DNA of 52,063 bases from a bacterium (GCA_021813505.1 JAKAKI010000067.1:1-52063); one strand, 5' to 3'; positions 34,696 through 44,827 are shown, counted from the stretch's first letter. Notes: generated by a model from the letters alone, not told the origin. A program made the numbers and translations.

Positions 34696-36523
34696 ATGCC
34701 TTTTCCGGTGCAAAGGTGACGCTACCCGCAAGTGTAAACCTGAAATGCGAACCATGCCCGGGTTCCGATTCCACCCAGATCTTTCCACCGTGTCGCTCCA
34801 CAATCTTCCGGCAGATGGACAATCCGATCCCTGTACCTGGATACTCGGACCTGCCGTGAAGCCGTTTGAATGGAGCAAATATCTGATCGGCATATTCAGC
34901 GGCAATCCCGATGCCGTTGTCCCTTACGCCGAACACGTGCTCCCCCTCCACCATCTCCGCGGTCAGCCGGATCTCGGGCCGGCGTCCTGCAATGTACTTC
35001 AGCGCATTTTCCAGAAGGTTCTGGTATAGCTGCACGAGCATAGTCTCGTCGGCCGTTACCGATGGAAGATCTTCGAATGCGACGACTGCACCCTGCTCCG
35101 CGACCCGTAAGCGCAGTGTGTCGATCGCCTTCTCGGCGCACCCGCGGAGGCTCACGTTCTGTCTCCGCAGAGCCGTTCTGCCAGCTCTGGAAAGCAGCAG
35201 CAGATGGTCGATTAACTCCTGCATTCTCCGGGCGCCGTCGATCACGTAGGCAAGATCGGATTCCGCCCTTTCGGGCAAAGCCGTGCCGATGTCTTTGCGC
35301 AGGAGACCCCCAAAGGCTGTGATCTTTCTCAGCGGTTCCTGGAGATCGTGGCTGGCCACATAGGTGAACTCGTCAAGTTCCGCGTTCTTCTGACGCAATT
35401 CCTCATTGGATGCCTCGAGCTTGGCCGTGCGTTCCCTCACCCGTTCTTCCAGTTCTGCGTTCATTGTGATGATCGCTTGTTCCGCTTCCTTGCGATCAGT
35501 GATATCAAACACGATGCCATCAACGCCCTGGAAATCACCGTCAGGAGAGAAAAGGGATGTCTTGTGATCCTCCATCCAGCGTACCGTGCCGTCTTTCGCG
35601 ACAATCCTGTAGCTTTGGACGATGCTGCAGGGTCCTCTTAGCAGGCTTTGAGAGCACAGAAGAACGTCCTCGCTGTCCGATGGGAGAATGAGTTCGAGCC
35701 ACTTCCCACCCTGTGAACCAAGGTCCGCGGCTGAGTAGCCGATGATCTCTTCACTTCCGCTCACGATCTCGGTCGTCCAGTCCGGAAGCGCCCGGTACAC
35801 CATGCCAGGGATGTTGGTAACCAAAGACCGGAACTTGGCTTCGCTCCTCCGGAGCTCGTCCTCCAAACGAAGTTGCGTCGTGACGTCTCTGGCAATCCCC
35901 TCGAGGGCAACGACCTTCCCGGCAGGGTCCATTGCCGGGATTTCTGTCACTACAAAGTTCCGGCGCTCTCCGTTTTTGTGGAAGGCCTGCACGCGGTACG
36001 GTGGCTGTTGATGACCTTGTAGTCCAAGCTCGGTGTATCGCGCAACCTCTTGATTGACGGGATGGTCTGTCAGGAGAGTCGCATAGTGTCTCTTGAGCTC
36101 GTCTGGCGAGTGACCCAAGATGTGCTCGACCGACGGACTCACATATTCGAAGACACCATTCGCATCGTGCCGGTAGAAGAAATATTCCTCACGCAGGGTC
36201 TCGATGAGCTGGGCATAGCGCTCTGTAGTGACCCGCAGTTTGTCGGCAGTGCTCTGGCGCCGAATCACTTCATTGCGAAAGTCAGCATGGCGCCGCCTAG
36301 CGTACCAAATAACTACGAGTTGGATGGTGACGATCGCTGGCAGGAGCGCATCAACCTCGTGGTGCCAGGCAGCGTGCAATCCGTGATGAATCCACTCGAA
36401 CACCCCGCTGACTTGACCGGCAGTGATGACGGCTGCGGCCGCCAGGACAGCCAGAACAAGGTCTCCTGTGGCCCGCGCTGACCGGCGCGGGTGCTGGTCT
36501 CTCGATTCCATTCCGCCGTCCAT
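34676..36523 (-). CDS. membrane-anchored PAS-PAS histidine kinase
   Basis: A 615-residue kinase. An N-terminal region with two likely membrane helices (about 20-42 and 58-75), PAS 1 (~100-225, YVSPSVEHILGHSPDELK, GIARDVTTQLR), PAS 2 (~230-350, VSGSEEIIGYSAADLG, VFDITDRKEAEQA), a coiled coil, HisKA with the acceptor in YVASHDLQEPLRKITAF, and HATPase_c (NLLENALKYI, DNGIGIAAEY, GTGIGLSICRKI). The HDLQEPLR form of HisKA is typical of bacteriophytochrome-like kinases that use Rcp1 regulators, consistent with the next gene. No GAF/PHY domain is present, so it is not a phytochrome. Confidence 0.92.
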   Translation of the reverse strand: MDGGMESRDQHPRRSARATGDLVLAVLAAAAVITAGQVSGVFEWIHHGLHAAWHHEVDALLPAIVTIQLVVIWYARRRHADFRNEVIRRQSTADKLRVTTERYAQLIETLREEYFFYRHDANGVFEYVSPSVEHILGHSPDELKRHYATLLTDHPVNQEVARYTELGLQGHQQPPYRVQAFHKNGERRNFVVTEIPAMDPAGKVVALEGIARDVTTQLRLEDELRRSEAKFRSLVTNIPGMVYRALPDWTTEIVSGSEEIIGYSAADLGSQGGKWLELILPSDSEDVLLCSQSLLRGPCSIVQSYRIVAKDGTVRWMEDHKTSLFSPDGDFQGVDGIVFDITDRKEAEQAIITMNAELEERVRERTAKLEASNEELRQKNAELDEFTYVASHDLQEPLRKITAFGGLLRKDIGTALPERAESDLAYVIDGARRMQELIDHLLLLSRAGRTALRRQNVSLRGCAEKAIDTLRLRVAEQGAVVAFEDLPSVTADETMLVQLYQNLLENALKYIAGRRPEIRLTAEMVEGEHVFGVRDNGIGIAAEYADQIFAPFKRLHGRSEYPGTGIGLSICRKIVERHGGKIWVESEPGHGSHFRFTLAGSVTFAPEKAYAYATR

Positions 36524-36744
36524 CCTGTAGTCTTCCCCGGAGAGGCGTCGTCAAGCCCAAGTCTTGCCCTATGGTTACTTGTCGGCCGAATGCCCGATAT
36601 TATGAGTGGAAGCCTGAACCAGAAATACGATCCGGCGACATCGTCGCAGACCGCAAACACTCATTGAAGGTAAGCAGCAGCCGCACTGTAGAAGGTTGTG
36701 CCTCGATGGCGGTTGCGAGAATCCCGAGACTGTCCTGAGTACTG

Positions 36745-37545
36745 TCACTCCTGGAGTATGGAACCTCTCGCTTGATGCAAAGTGATTTCTTGCCATTCTT
36801 CCTCTGAGACCCCGAGCAATTCGAGGCACTGAGATCGCGACGGGTAGCCCGGCTGGATAGAGAAATATGCGCCAAGTCGCTGTGTCGCCTCCAGGTCGTC
36901 GAGCACGGCAAGGCTGCATAGCTGGCGGAATCGGTCATCAGAGTTTCCATCGGAGAATGAATCGGGGGCATGGTGGCAGCGGACCAGCCGGCGGATCTCA
37001 TCGTCGATGTTCCAAAAGCGACACAGTGCGTCGCCAAGATCGGTGTGCGACTGCATTGCCTGAGCGGCGAGGTCCCCGGCCGACACTCCGGGGTGGGGTG
37101 AGTTATTGAGTTGTGCGGCTGCCTTCACCAGCACCAGCTCCCCGATGTTCTGGAACAGCGCCAGGATGCCCATCCGGTCCGGGGAAATAACAGACTTGAA
37201 CTTTGCCTCGGCGGCCTGTGAGGCAATCTTGGAAGTCGTCATCATGGTTTTCCAGGTCGCGGCGGATAGGGGACCCCACACCGCGTCGCCTGTGCAAAGG
37301 GCGCGCCTGAGCACGACAGTTCTCATGATCAACAGGGAATTCCTTGTTCCCAGACGTCGCACTGCCCCAGGCAGATCGACAAGCGTAGACCCGGCGCCAA
37401 CGAAGCGTGGCATTCGCGCTAACTTCAGGAGCGGCGCCGCGCTGGCAGGGTCAATTTCCAGCATTCGGACAAGGGACGACGCCTCCAAGTCAGGCTGACG
37501 AAACAGATCGGGAACGTACTCTGCACAGGGGAGTGAGGCCGTCAA
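36745..37545 (-). CDS. HDOD-domain signalling protein
   Basis: A 266-residue protein whose main part is an HDOD domain (about residues 15-205): MLEIDPASAAPLLKLARMPR, DLPGAVRRLGTRNSLLI, MGILALFQNIGELVLV, QSHTDLGDALCRFW and RRLVRCHHAPD. HDOD is an HD-like fold usually lacking hydrolase residues, used in signalling. The first in-frame start is TTG 37545, overlapping the stop of the truncated receiver at 37542. The frame is open a little further upstream, which suggests that this was once a receiver-HDOD fusion or a coupled pair. Confidence 0.8.
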   Translation of the reverse strand: MTASLPCAEYVPDLFRQPDLEASSLVRMLEIDPASAAPLLKLARMPRFVGAGSTLVDLPGAVRRLGTRNSLLIMRTVVLRRALCTGDAVWGPLSAATWKTMMTTSKIASQAAEAKFKSVISPDRMGILALFQNIGELVLVKAAAQLNNSPHPGVSAGDLAAQAMQSHTDLGDALCRFWNIDDEIRRLVRCHHAPDSFSDGNSDDRFRQLCSLAVLDDLEATQRLGAYFSIQPGYPSRSQCLELLGVSEEEWQEITLHQARGSILQE

Positions 37546-37718
37546 GGGGATTGTCCCGGACCGCAGGCCGCCTCTGTAACGACGTATCCATAGTGTTCCA
37601 GGGCCTTGCGCACAAGCAGACGCACCTGCGGATCGTCGTCTACGACGAGGACACGGGGTACGCCCGGCGCGGGCCGGTCACCGGACGCTGTCCTGGACGT
37701 GTCGGAAAGGGAAGCCAT
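37542..37718 (-). pseudogene. truncated receiver-domain gene upstream of HDOD
   Basis: ATG 37718 opens a 58-codon frame: a ~20-residue leader, then the unmistakable first strand and helix of a receiver (VPRVLVVDDDPQVRLLVRKA followed by LEHYGYVVTEAA), then a stop at 37542-37544. The phospho-acceptor aspartate strand and the rest of the receiver are absent, replaced by the HDOD frame. It is probably a deletion that fused the start of a response regulator to an HDOD gene out of frame. Confidence 0.7.
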
Positions 37719-37942
37719 GGTTCAGTTCGATTCGAGAGGCGCCCTAATGATGCCCTGCACTTCGACTTATTGGCTCTGTGGGATGGTTCCTTCACTGCAG
37801 TTCGTACGATGATCACGGCTCGCCGCAGGACCTCGTCCAGGCGCCCAGATTCGATCCTTGGCGACCTCTTTCCTGGCTTAGAAGCCTCGGCATCCGCAAC
37901 CCTGGTGTAATCAAACCTGTCGCGGTGTCGATAGGTATCACT

Positions 37943-39892
37943 ATGGGCACCACCGTCTTCAGAAGGGTGTCCGTGGCGGCCGGAATCGTTGTCGCCATGG
38001 TCGGGAGTCTCGTCTTGCTGGGCTGGCTAACTGACAGTTCTCAGCTAAAGGCTGTCCTCCCTAATTCGGTGACTATGAAGGCGAACACGGCTTTGTGTCT
38101 GCTGCTCTTGGGGCTGGCGCTGTCTCTATCTCAGGTTGGTCATGAGAACTGGTCTCGTTCATCTTTCAGCGTACGGCTGCTTTCCTCTCTGGTCGTTGCC
38201 GTCGGATTGATTACGCTGCTCGAATACCTCATCAGCGCGGACTTGGGCATTGATCAATGGCTCTTCAGTGAACCACCGGGTACGGTGCGTACGTCCCAGC
38301 CGGGCCGGATGGCGCCAACAACAGCCGTCTCATTCATTCTGCTTGGTTCCGCAATCCTCTTTTCTCGTTCACGGCGAGGCCTTATTTTCGCCCAGATCTC
38401 CAGCATGACGGCTCTAACGCTCCCGCTCTTGTCATTGGTGGGCTATGTCTTCGCGGTTGAATGGTTCAAGGGAGTTGGTGCCTACACGGCTATGGCCATC
38501 CACACAGCGGGCTCCTTTGCGATCCTCACCGTCGGGATTCTATGCGCTTATCCCGACCGCGGAATCATGGCGGCCATACGCTCTCGTTCCGCTGGGGGTG
38601 TGCTGCTGCGCCGCCTTCTTCCCGCTGCAGTTCTCGTCCCCCTGCTGATTGGCTGGTTACGTCTCGAGGGGGAAACACAAGGACTATATGGCACCCGGCT
38701 CGGCGTTGCCCTCTACGCTGTGTCGGTTATTGCGATCCTCGTGGTTCTCGTAGTTTCGAGTGCGGTCTCCCTGGACCGGCTCGATAAGAAGCGACTTGCC
38801 GCCGAGGGGGATCTTGGACGCTTCTTCACACTTTCGCTGGACCTGTTCTGCGTGGCAGGTGTGGATGGTTACTTCAAACGGCTGAATCCAGCATGGACCA
38901 AGGTGCTGGGATTCACGGCCGATGAACTCACCGCGCGGCCATATGCCGACTTCGTTCACCCTGCAGATCGCGCCGCCACAGCATCGGAGGCACGCAAACT
39001 CGCTGACGGAGTCGATGTCACATTCCGAAACAGGTATTTGCGGAAGAACGGCAGCTACGTATGGCTGGAGTGGATATGCAAGGCCCCTGACGGACAGAGT
39101 GATCTTATCTGCGGCGTGGCCCGAGACATCACCGAGCGCATGACTTTCGAGGAAAAACTGCAGAAGCTCAACGCCGAACTCGAAATGAGTGTTCGCGAGA
39201 CAGAGGCGGTCAACAAGGAACTCGAGGCATTCAGCTATTCGGTCTCGCACGATCTGCGAGCGCCATTGCGCGCGGTTGACGGATTCTCCAAGATCCTATT
39301 GGAGGATCAGATCACCCGTCTCGACGACGAGGGGCGGCGCATCCTGAATGTCATCCGCGAGAACACTGAACATATGGGACGATTGATCGATGATCTGTTG
39401 GAGTTCTCCCGTACCGGCCGGAAGCCGCTGCAATTCACGCCGATCGACATGAACGCACTCGTCAAGAGCGAGGTCGAGCAGGTCCGTGCGGCCGACGCAG
39501 ACCGGGACCTGCAGATCAAGGTCGGTGAACTCCCACCTGCGCACGGTGATCAAGTCCTGCTCCGTTCGGTCTGGAGCAACCTGTTGTCCAACGCGGTCAA
39601 ATACACACGTCCTCGCGACACGGCCCGAATTGAGGTTTCCGCGGAACTCAAGAATGGCGAGATCATCTACTCGATCCGCGACAACGGCGTGGGATTCGAC
39701 ATGAAGTACGCGCACAAATTGTACGAGGTCTTTCAACGGCTTCACGGTAACACTGAATTCGAGGGTACCGGGGTCGGGCTGGCCTTGGTGCGGCGCATTG
39801 TGCACCGTCACGGCGGCCGCACGTGGGCCGAGGGTTTGCCCGATCACGGAGCGTCATTCCACTTCTCACTTCCAAGGGATATGGACCAATGA
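37943..39892 (+). CDS. multi-pass membrane PAS histidine kinase
   Basis: About 649 residues from ATG 37943 (the frame is open upstream, but the leader there is not protein-like). The N-terminal ~285 residues hold about eight transmembrane helices in a MASE-like sensor. A PAS domain follows ([20 protein letters not shown] to [12 protein letters not shown]), then a coiled coil, HisKA with the acceptor in [17 protein letters not shown] and HATPase_c ([31 protein letters not shown]). The kinase core is close to that of 31373-32815. The TGA overlaps the next regulator's ATG. Confidence 0.9.
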   Translation: MGTTVFRRVSVAAGIVVAMVGSLVLLGWLTDSSQLKAVLPNSVTMKANTALCLLLLGLALSLSQVGHENWSRSSFSVRLLSSLVVAVGLITLLEYLISADLGIDQWLFSEPPGTVRTSQPGRMAPTTAVSFILLGSAILFSRSRRGLIFAQISSMTALTLPLLSLVGYVFAVEWFKGVGAYTAMAIHTAGSFAILTVGILCAYPDRGIMAAIRSRSAGGVLLRRLLPAAVLVPLLIGWLRLEGETQGLYGTRLGVALYAVSVIAILVVLVVSSAVSLDRLDKKRLAAEGDLGRFFTLSLDLFCVAGVDGYFKRLNPAWTKVLGFTADELTARPYADFVHPADRAATASEARKLADGVDVTFRNRYLRKNGSYVWLEWICKAPDGQSDLICGVARDITERMTFEEKLQKLNAELEMSVRETEAVNKELEAFSYSVSHDLRAPLRAVDGFSKILLEDQITRLDDEGRRILNVIRENTEHMGRLIDDLLEFSRTGRKPLQFTPIDMNALVKSEVEQVRAADADRDLQIKVGELPPAHGDQVLLRSVWSNLLSNAVKYTRPRDTARIEVSAELKNGEIIYSIRDNGVGFDMKYAHKLYEVFQRLHGNTEFEGTGVGLALVRRIVHRHGGRTWAEGLPDHGASFHFSLPRDMDQ

Positions 39893-40401
39893 GAGAACAA
39901 CCGCACGAGGTTGAAATCCTGCTTGTGGAGGACAACCCCAGCGACGCGGAACTGACCATTCGCGCGTTGAAAAAACACAACCTTGCCAACCGGCTGTATC
40001 ATGTTAAGGACGGCGCCGAGGCGCTCGAATACTTGGAGTGTACCGGTGGGTACAGCACCGGCCGGAATCACATCCCCAAGCTCATTCTCCTGGACCTCAA
40101 ACTGCCCAAAGTCGATGGGATTGAGGTGTTGCGCCGGATTCGCGCTGATCAAAGGCTGCGGTACATCCCCGTTGTCGTCCTCACATCGTCACGGGAAGAG
40201 CAGGACGTTGTGCGCAGCTACCAATTCGGGGCCAGTAGTTATGTCGTGAAGCCCGTGGAGTTTGACCAGTTCACGACCGCCGTCGCGGAACTGGGATTAT
40301 ACTGGCTGCTGCTCAACCAGCCGCCGACGGGCCCGATGCCCGCGCCGGATGGGGAAAAAGCCGGCGTCGAAAATGAACCGAGCCTGTCGACCCGTCCGTA
40401 A
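39889..40401 (+). CDS. single-domain Rcp1-type response regulator
   Basis: A 170-residue receiver from ATG 39889 (ATGA overlap with the kinase). [12 protein letters not shown] pocket, D69 in [32 protein letters not shown] and the Rcp1-like [13 protein letters not shown] end. A disordered ~20-residue tail follows. It is a close paralogue of the regulator at 32812-33261, so kinase and regulator appear to have duplicated together. Confidence 0.93.
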   Translation: MREQPHEVEILLVEDNPSDAELTIRALKKHNLANRLYHVKDGAEALEYLECTGGYSTGRNHIPKLILLDLKLPKVDGIEVLRRIRADQRLRYIPVVVLTSSREEQDVVRSYQFGASSYVVKPVEFDQFTTAVAELGLYWLLLNQPPTGPMPAPDGEKAGVENEPSLSTRP

Positions 40402-40483
40402 CGGGAACGGCCTGAACCCGGGATGGGGTCGGCCTTCGGCTCCGTCGGAAGACAACACAGCCATGGATGGCAAGTGCGTATGA

Positions 40484-42211
40484 GTGTTTGACACCATGAC
40501 TATTCCACCGAGTGACAATTCCGGTTCCACGATCGAGACTCCTGTCGGTTCAGCGGGCTGGGACACCTTTGGCTCCCTGATTGACGAGGGGATTGCCGTG
40601 TGGGATGTGCAGAGCCAGCATACGTCATCCTCCAACTTGTGGCGCAAGCTCCTCGACACACCTGAAGACGATCCCGCCGCCTTGCCGACGGACTGGTTGG
40701 CGCACTTTTGTGAAGACGACAGTTCCCGCCTGCGCGTGCATTTTGACTGTCTTTCCCGTGGAAAGACGACGTCATTCGAAGGCCAGTTTCGAGCGAAACG
40801 GCGTGACGGCACGCTACGTCATCTGCGCGTTCGCGGCGGTTCCGAGTTTGGTGCAGACAGCCGCCTCATTCGTGTGGTCGTGTCGCTGAAAGACATCACG
40901 GCCGAGTTGCATATGCACGCTCAGCTTGCCCGCGCAGTCCTTGCCGATTCCCTCACCGGCCTTCCCAACCGGCATATCTTCGTGGACCGGTTAGCGCGTG
41001 CTCTGCGGCGCCACAGCGGTCTCGCCGAGACGGGGCCGACCGTCATCTTGATCGATGTTGACCGATTCGGTCGGGTGAATCAAGCGCTGGGACATTCGGC
41101 CGGGGATGAATTGATTGTGATGCTGGCCGAGCGCCTTTCGCAACAGGCCGATCTATCTTCGGTTATCGCCCGTATCGGCCCGGATGAATTCGCCGTCCTG
41201 ATGGAGTATGACACGAGTCTCGCCCGCACCGTCCATGTCATCGAGCGTCTTCGCGGCCGGCTGGGGATGCCGCTCGAATTGAGGAATCGGCGCATAGGAC
41301 CAACCTTCAGCATGGGCGTAGTGGTTGTCGGCTCAGACCACACGCATCCCGAGGGCATCCTGCGCGACGCCGAAGTGGCATTGGCAGAAGCCAAACACAA
41401 AGGGGGGGATACCTTTGTCATTTTCGATCCCCCGCTGCATGCGGCGGCCGTGTCGGTCCTGCAAATCGAATCAGATTTGAGGTCTGCCGTGATCGACGGG
41501 GACCTCCTCTTGTATTTTCAGCCGATTGTTTCTCTCGATTCCGGCAGCCTCACCGGGTGCGAATCATTGATCCGTTGGAACCGCCGGGGTGAGAGCCTCT
41601 GTCTGCCCACCGAGTTCATCCCCATTGCGGAAGAGACGGGCGCTATTGTACCGATCGGCGCCTGGGTTATCAAAGAATCCTGTCGGCAGGTCCGGCAGTG
41701 GCTGGACGTGGGTGTTCCTGTTGACAGTGTTTCAGTCAATCTGTCGCCCAGGCAGCTGCGAGACGATGGGCTCTTGAACCTGATTGTGGGCACACTGACA
41801 GACTGCTCGCTTCCAACCGAGGCGCTTCGCCTGGAAATGACCGAAAGCACTCTGATGGGTCACGGCAGCCTCTCATTGGTCGACCGGCTGCTGCAACATG
41901 GCATCAAGCTCTCTATTGACGATTTTGGGACGGGATATTCGTCCCTGGCGCAACTGCGACGCGCCCGGTTCGATCAACTCAAGATCGACCGATCGTTCGT
42001 GAGTGATCTCCCCGCGAAGTCGGACACTGCCTCGATGGTCCGGGCAATAATCACCATGGCCCACTGCCTGAACATTAAGGTTGTCGCTGAAGGGATCGAA
42101 ACGGAGGGCCAGCGGGAAATGCTGACGGCGATGGGATGCGACGAGGGCCAGGGATGCCTATTCGGCAAACCCGTTCCGGCCGATGAATTGGAAAGAATTA
42201 TCAGGAAGTAG
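40484..42211 (+). CDS. PAS-GGDEF-EAL protein, predicted cyclic-di-GMP phosphodiesterase
   Basis: A 575-residue cytoplasmic protein (GTG 40484, or ATG 40496). A PAS-like domain (~25-140) is followed by GGDEF (~145-305; ADSLTGLPNRHIF and GHSAGDELIVML) whose signature reads ARIGPDEFAVL, that is GPDEF, so cyclase activity is doubtful. The EAL domain (~315-570) keeps its catalytic set: CESLIRW (ExLxR), SVNLSPRQL, LEMTES, SIDDFGTGYSSL, LKIDRSFV, VVAEGIET and GQGCLFGKP. It probably degrades cyclic di-GMP, with the GGDEF perhaps binding GTP as a regulator. It lies between kinase modules and may be controlled by the neighbouring receivers. Confidence 0.9.
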   Translation: MFDTMTIPPSDNSGSTIETPVGSAGWDTFGSLIDEGIAVWDVQSQHTSSSNLWRKLLDTPEDDPAALPTDWLAHFCEDDSSRLRVHFDCLSRGKTTSFEGQFRAKRRDGTLRHLRVRGGSEFGADSRLIRVVVSLKDITAELHMHAQLARAVLADSLTGLPNRHIFVDRLARALRRHSGLAETGPTVILIDVDRFGRVNQALGHSAGDELIVMLAERLSQQADLSSVIARIGPDEFAVLMEYDTSLARTVHVIERLRGRLGMPLELRNRRIGPTFSMGVVVVGSDHTHPEGILRDAEVALAEAKHKGGDTFVIFDPPLHAAAVSVLQIESDLRSAVIDGDLLLYFQPIVSLDSGSLTGCESLIRWNRRGESLCLPTEFIPIAEETGAIVPIGAWVIKESCRQVRQWLDVGVPVDSVSVNLSPRQLRDDGLLNLIVGTLTDCSLPTEALRLEMTESTLMGHGSLSLVDRLLQHGIKLSIDDFGTGYSSLAQLRRARFDQLKIDRSFVSDLPAKSDTASMVRAIITMAHCLNIKVVAEGIETEGQREMLTAMGCDEGQGCLFGKPVPADELERIIRK

Positions 42212-42223
42212 GAGGTAAGCGGC

Positions 42224-44230
42224 ATGAGCGATCCGGTGCGCATTCTCATCGTCGAAGACAGCCCGGCCGACGCGGAACTGGCCGAGCATGAACTGCGGAA
42301 GTCGGGTATGGACTTTGTTTCCCGCCGCGTCGAAACGCGGGAGCAATGCGAGCGAGCGCTATCGGAGTTTGATCCCCAAGCAGTCTTGTCTGATTTCACG
42401 TTGCCTGCGTTCGACGCCTTGGCGGCGCTGAAGATAGTCCGTGCGACCCGTCCAAGCCTCCCGTTCATTCTTTTTTCCGGCTCGATCGGCGAAGAATTCG
42501 CCATCGAGATCATGCGGGCTGGCGCGACCGACTATGTGCTCAAGCACCGCCTGTCCCGCCTCGGTCCCACCCTTGAGCGCGCTCTACAGGAGGCGAATGA
42601 GCACGCCAGACGCTGTTCTGCCGAGAAGGCCCTCCAGGAGAGCGCCAGAAAATTTGAGGCACTGTTTGAGTCTTCCCCGGACGGAATTGTGCTCGTGGAT
42701 GCTTCCGGTGAAATCAGACTATCCAACTTTCGGGTGTCTGAATTATTCGGATACGATCGCGCCGATCTGATCGGAACGCACCTCGAGGATCTGATGCCCG
42801 ACCGGCTCCGTAAGGCGCTTCTTGGTCATTGGGAACACCACGCCAGCCAGCTCACGCGCTCCTCGATGAGCGACAATCGCGACCTGATCGGCTTACGCAA
42901 TAACGGGACAGAGTTCCCGCTCGAGATAAACCTAAGCCCGTTGATTGAAGACGATACACACTTGACTATTGTGGTCATCCGCGATGTCACCGAAAAGCGG
43001 CGCGCAGAGGAGGAATTGCGAGTAAGTACAGATCAGCTGCGGCAAGCTCAGAAGATGGAGGCGATCGGCCGGCTGGCCGGCGGTGTCGCCCACGATTTCA
43101 ACAATATTCTGATGGTCATCATGGGCCACATCGACCTCATCGCTATGCAACTGGGGGCCGATAGTCCGCTTTCCGAGGATGCCGAGGGGATCAAGGATGC
43201 GGCGAAGCGGGCTGCTGCGCTCACAAGACAACTGCTGGCCTTCAGCCGCAAACAGGTGTTGCAACCAATGGTTCTCAACCTCAACGACATCGTGACAAAT
43301 CTGGAGAAGATGCTCCGCCGCCTGATCGGGGAAGACATTCACCTGGAGACACACAGGGACCCGCAATTGGATTACATCCGCGCCGATGCCGGCCAGATGG
43401 AGCAAGTCATCATGAATCTGGCGGTCAATGCCCGTGACGCAATGCCGGGCGGTGGATCGCTGACAATCAGAACTGAAAACATCGACCTCCCAGAGGGATT
43501 CACTTGCGTCTACGGTGATACCGAGCCGGGCTCCTATGTTCGCCTCGCGGTGAGCGACACCGGGTGCGGTATGGACCCAGAGATCATGGCGCACATCTTC
43601 GAGCCGTTCTTCACGACCAAAGGACTTGAGAAAGGCACCGGCCTGGGACTCTCGACCGTGTTCGGGATCGTCAACCAGAGTGGCGGCCACATTCAGGTGC
43701 GTAGTACCCCCGAGCAGGGAACAACATTCGAGATCTACCTGCCAAAGATCGGCGAGACCGCCTCAGCACCGGCGAAACTTGCCGGTTCGAAGTCCCTGTC
43801 GCCAGGCTCGGAGACGATCCTCTTGGTTGAAGACGATCCGCTTGTGCGGCGAATCGCCAAGGTGCTCCTGCAACGTGGGGGTTACGATGTGATCGAAGCG
43901 GCCGACGAGGCTGATGCCGTCAGGATCTGCCAAGAGCACACGGGATCGATCCATCTCCTCTTGACGGACATCTGCATGCCCTCCTGCAGCGGCTGGGAAC
44001 TGGCCGACCATCTCGCCGCTAACCGGCCGGGGATGAAGACGCTCTACATGTCCGGCTACACAGATGACTCGGTCGTGCGTCACCGGGTCACAGACACAGG
44101 CGCACCCTTCCTGCAGAAACCGTTCACTGCCGAGGACCTACTCGACAAAGTGAAAGAAGCTTTGGAATGTTCTCCGGGCATGAAACAGGCCGGGCGAGTC
44201 TCGGACGCACTCACGCCACACTTGCGATAG
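42224..44230 (+). CDS. hybrid histidine kinase REC-PAS-HisKA-HATPase-REC
   Basis: A 668-residue soluble protein with no membrane helix. The N-terminal receiver (IVEDSPADAEL, D57 in AVLSDFTLPAFD) is followed by PAS (~145-265, FESSPDGIVLVDASGEI, VVIRDVTEKRRAEEEL), HisKA with GGVAHDFNNILMVIMGH, HATPase_c (NLAVNARDAMPGGG, DTGCGMDPE, GTGLGLSTVFGI) and a C-terminal receiver (LVEDDPLVRRIAKVLL, LLLTDICMPSCSGWEL, LQKPFTAEDLLDKV). ATG 42224 follows TAGGAGGT. It is 12 bp behind the GGDEF-EAL gene and is the last gene of the plus-strand signalling run. Confidence 0.93.
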   Translation: MSDPVRILIVEDSPADAELAEHELRKSGMDFVSRRVETREQCERALSEFDPQAVLSDFTLPAFDALAALKIVRATRPSLPFILFSGSIGEEFAIEIMRAGATDYVLKHRLSRLGPTLERALQEANEHARRCSAEKALQESARKFEALFESSPDGIVLVDASGEIRLSNFRVSELFGYDRADLIGTHLEDLMPDRLRKALLGHWEHHASQLTRSSMSDNRDLIGLRNNGTEFPLEINLSPLIEDDTHLTIVVIRDVTEKRRAEEELRVSTDQLRQAQKMEAIGRLAGGVAHDFNNILMVIMGHIDLIAMQLGADSPLSEDAEGIKDAAKRAAALTRQLLAFSRKQVLQPMVLNLNDIVTNLEKMLRRLIGEDIHLETHRDPQLDYIRADAGQMEQVIMNLAVNARDAMPGGGSLTIRTENIDLPEGFTCVYGDTEPGSYVRLAVSDTGCGMDPEIMAHIFEPFFTTKGLEKGTGLGLSTVFGIVNQSGGHIQVRSTPEQGTTFEIYLPKIGETASAPAKLAGSKSLSPGSETILLVEDDPLVRRIAKVLLQRGGYDVIEAADEADAVRICQEHTGSIHLLLTDICMPSCSGWELADHLAANRPGMKTLYMSGYTDDSVVRHRVTDTGAPFLQKPFTAEDLLDKVKEALECSPGMKQAGRVSDALTPHLR

Positions 44231-44529
44231 GCGGATCGTACTACCACGAGGGGCCAATCCCTGACTGGTCGTGCTCGGCAGGAGATACTACGTCGAAGTT
44301 TGAGCAGCGTTGCGTATGTAGGGAGGCGATCGGGCGCCAAATATTGCCATGAACCCACCGATGGGGGAACAGAATCTGCGTAATGTCGCGGCCTAGGCAA
44401 AATTGAACACCTGATAGCTTCTTGCCAGGATGTTCTTCTGGTAGATTGTTCTTGGCGATTCACGCGACCGATGAGCGGTAACCCAAATCGGGATCCAGAG
44501 GCCACCCCACCTGGCATGTCGGCCAATCG

Positions 44530-44562
44530 CTTACAAGTTCGTACACCGTTTCATTCGCCCGC
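44530..44562. repeat. dispersed intergenic repeat, copy B
   Basis: CTTACAAGTTCGTACACCG and the following bases match copy A at 20643-20676 over ~30 bp. A third partial match (AACGACTTACAAG) starts at 44585. Confidence 0.55.
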
Positions 44563-44590
44563 AGTTTGCAAGCCCATCCACTGCAACGAC

Positions 44591-44609
44591 TTACAAGACC
44601 GCCTTGTAA
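44591..44609. repeat. perfect inverted repeat within the third repeat copy
   Basis: TTACAAG-ACCGC-CTTGTAA: a 7-bp stem with a 5-base loop, within the third CTTACAAG copy. It could be a protein-binding site or RNA hairpin; nothing further is seen. Confidence 0.45.
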
Positions 44610-44805
44610 CGGTTTCAAACTCTCAAGCAGCACCCTCTCGTAACTCCAAAGCACGTCGCGCATTAGCAAACCATCGCGATGACGATTTCGCTTTCACACG
44701 CATGGCGAGCGAGTGATACGGTTCGCGAAAAGCATCCCGACTTCGGTCGAATGACCGGCGATTTCCATCTGGAAATCTCGGACTTGGTGACCCTGGGAAA
44801 CGAGA

Positions 44806-44827
44806 AGGGGCGCCCGAAGACGCCCCT
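44806..44827 (-). terminator. hairpin terminator of the dockerin gene
   Basis: AGGGGCG (44806-44812) pairs with CGCCCCT (44821-44827). On the minus strand it follows the dockerin gene stop by ~26 bp and is followed by TTCTCGTTTCCC. Confidence 0.6.

Noticed and set aside
34676-36523. Assignment of the HDLQEPLR kinase as a bacteriophytochrome
   Set aside because: No GAF or PHY domain and no chromophore-binding region; only the kinase subtype matches.
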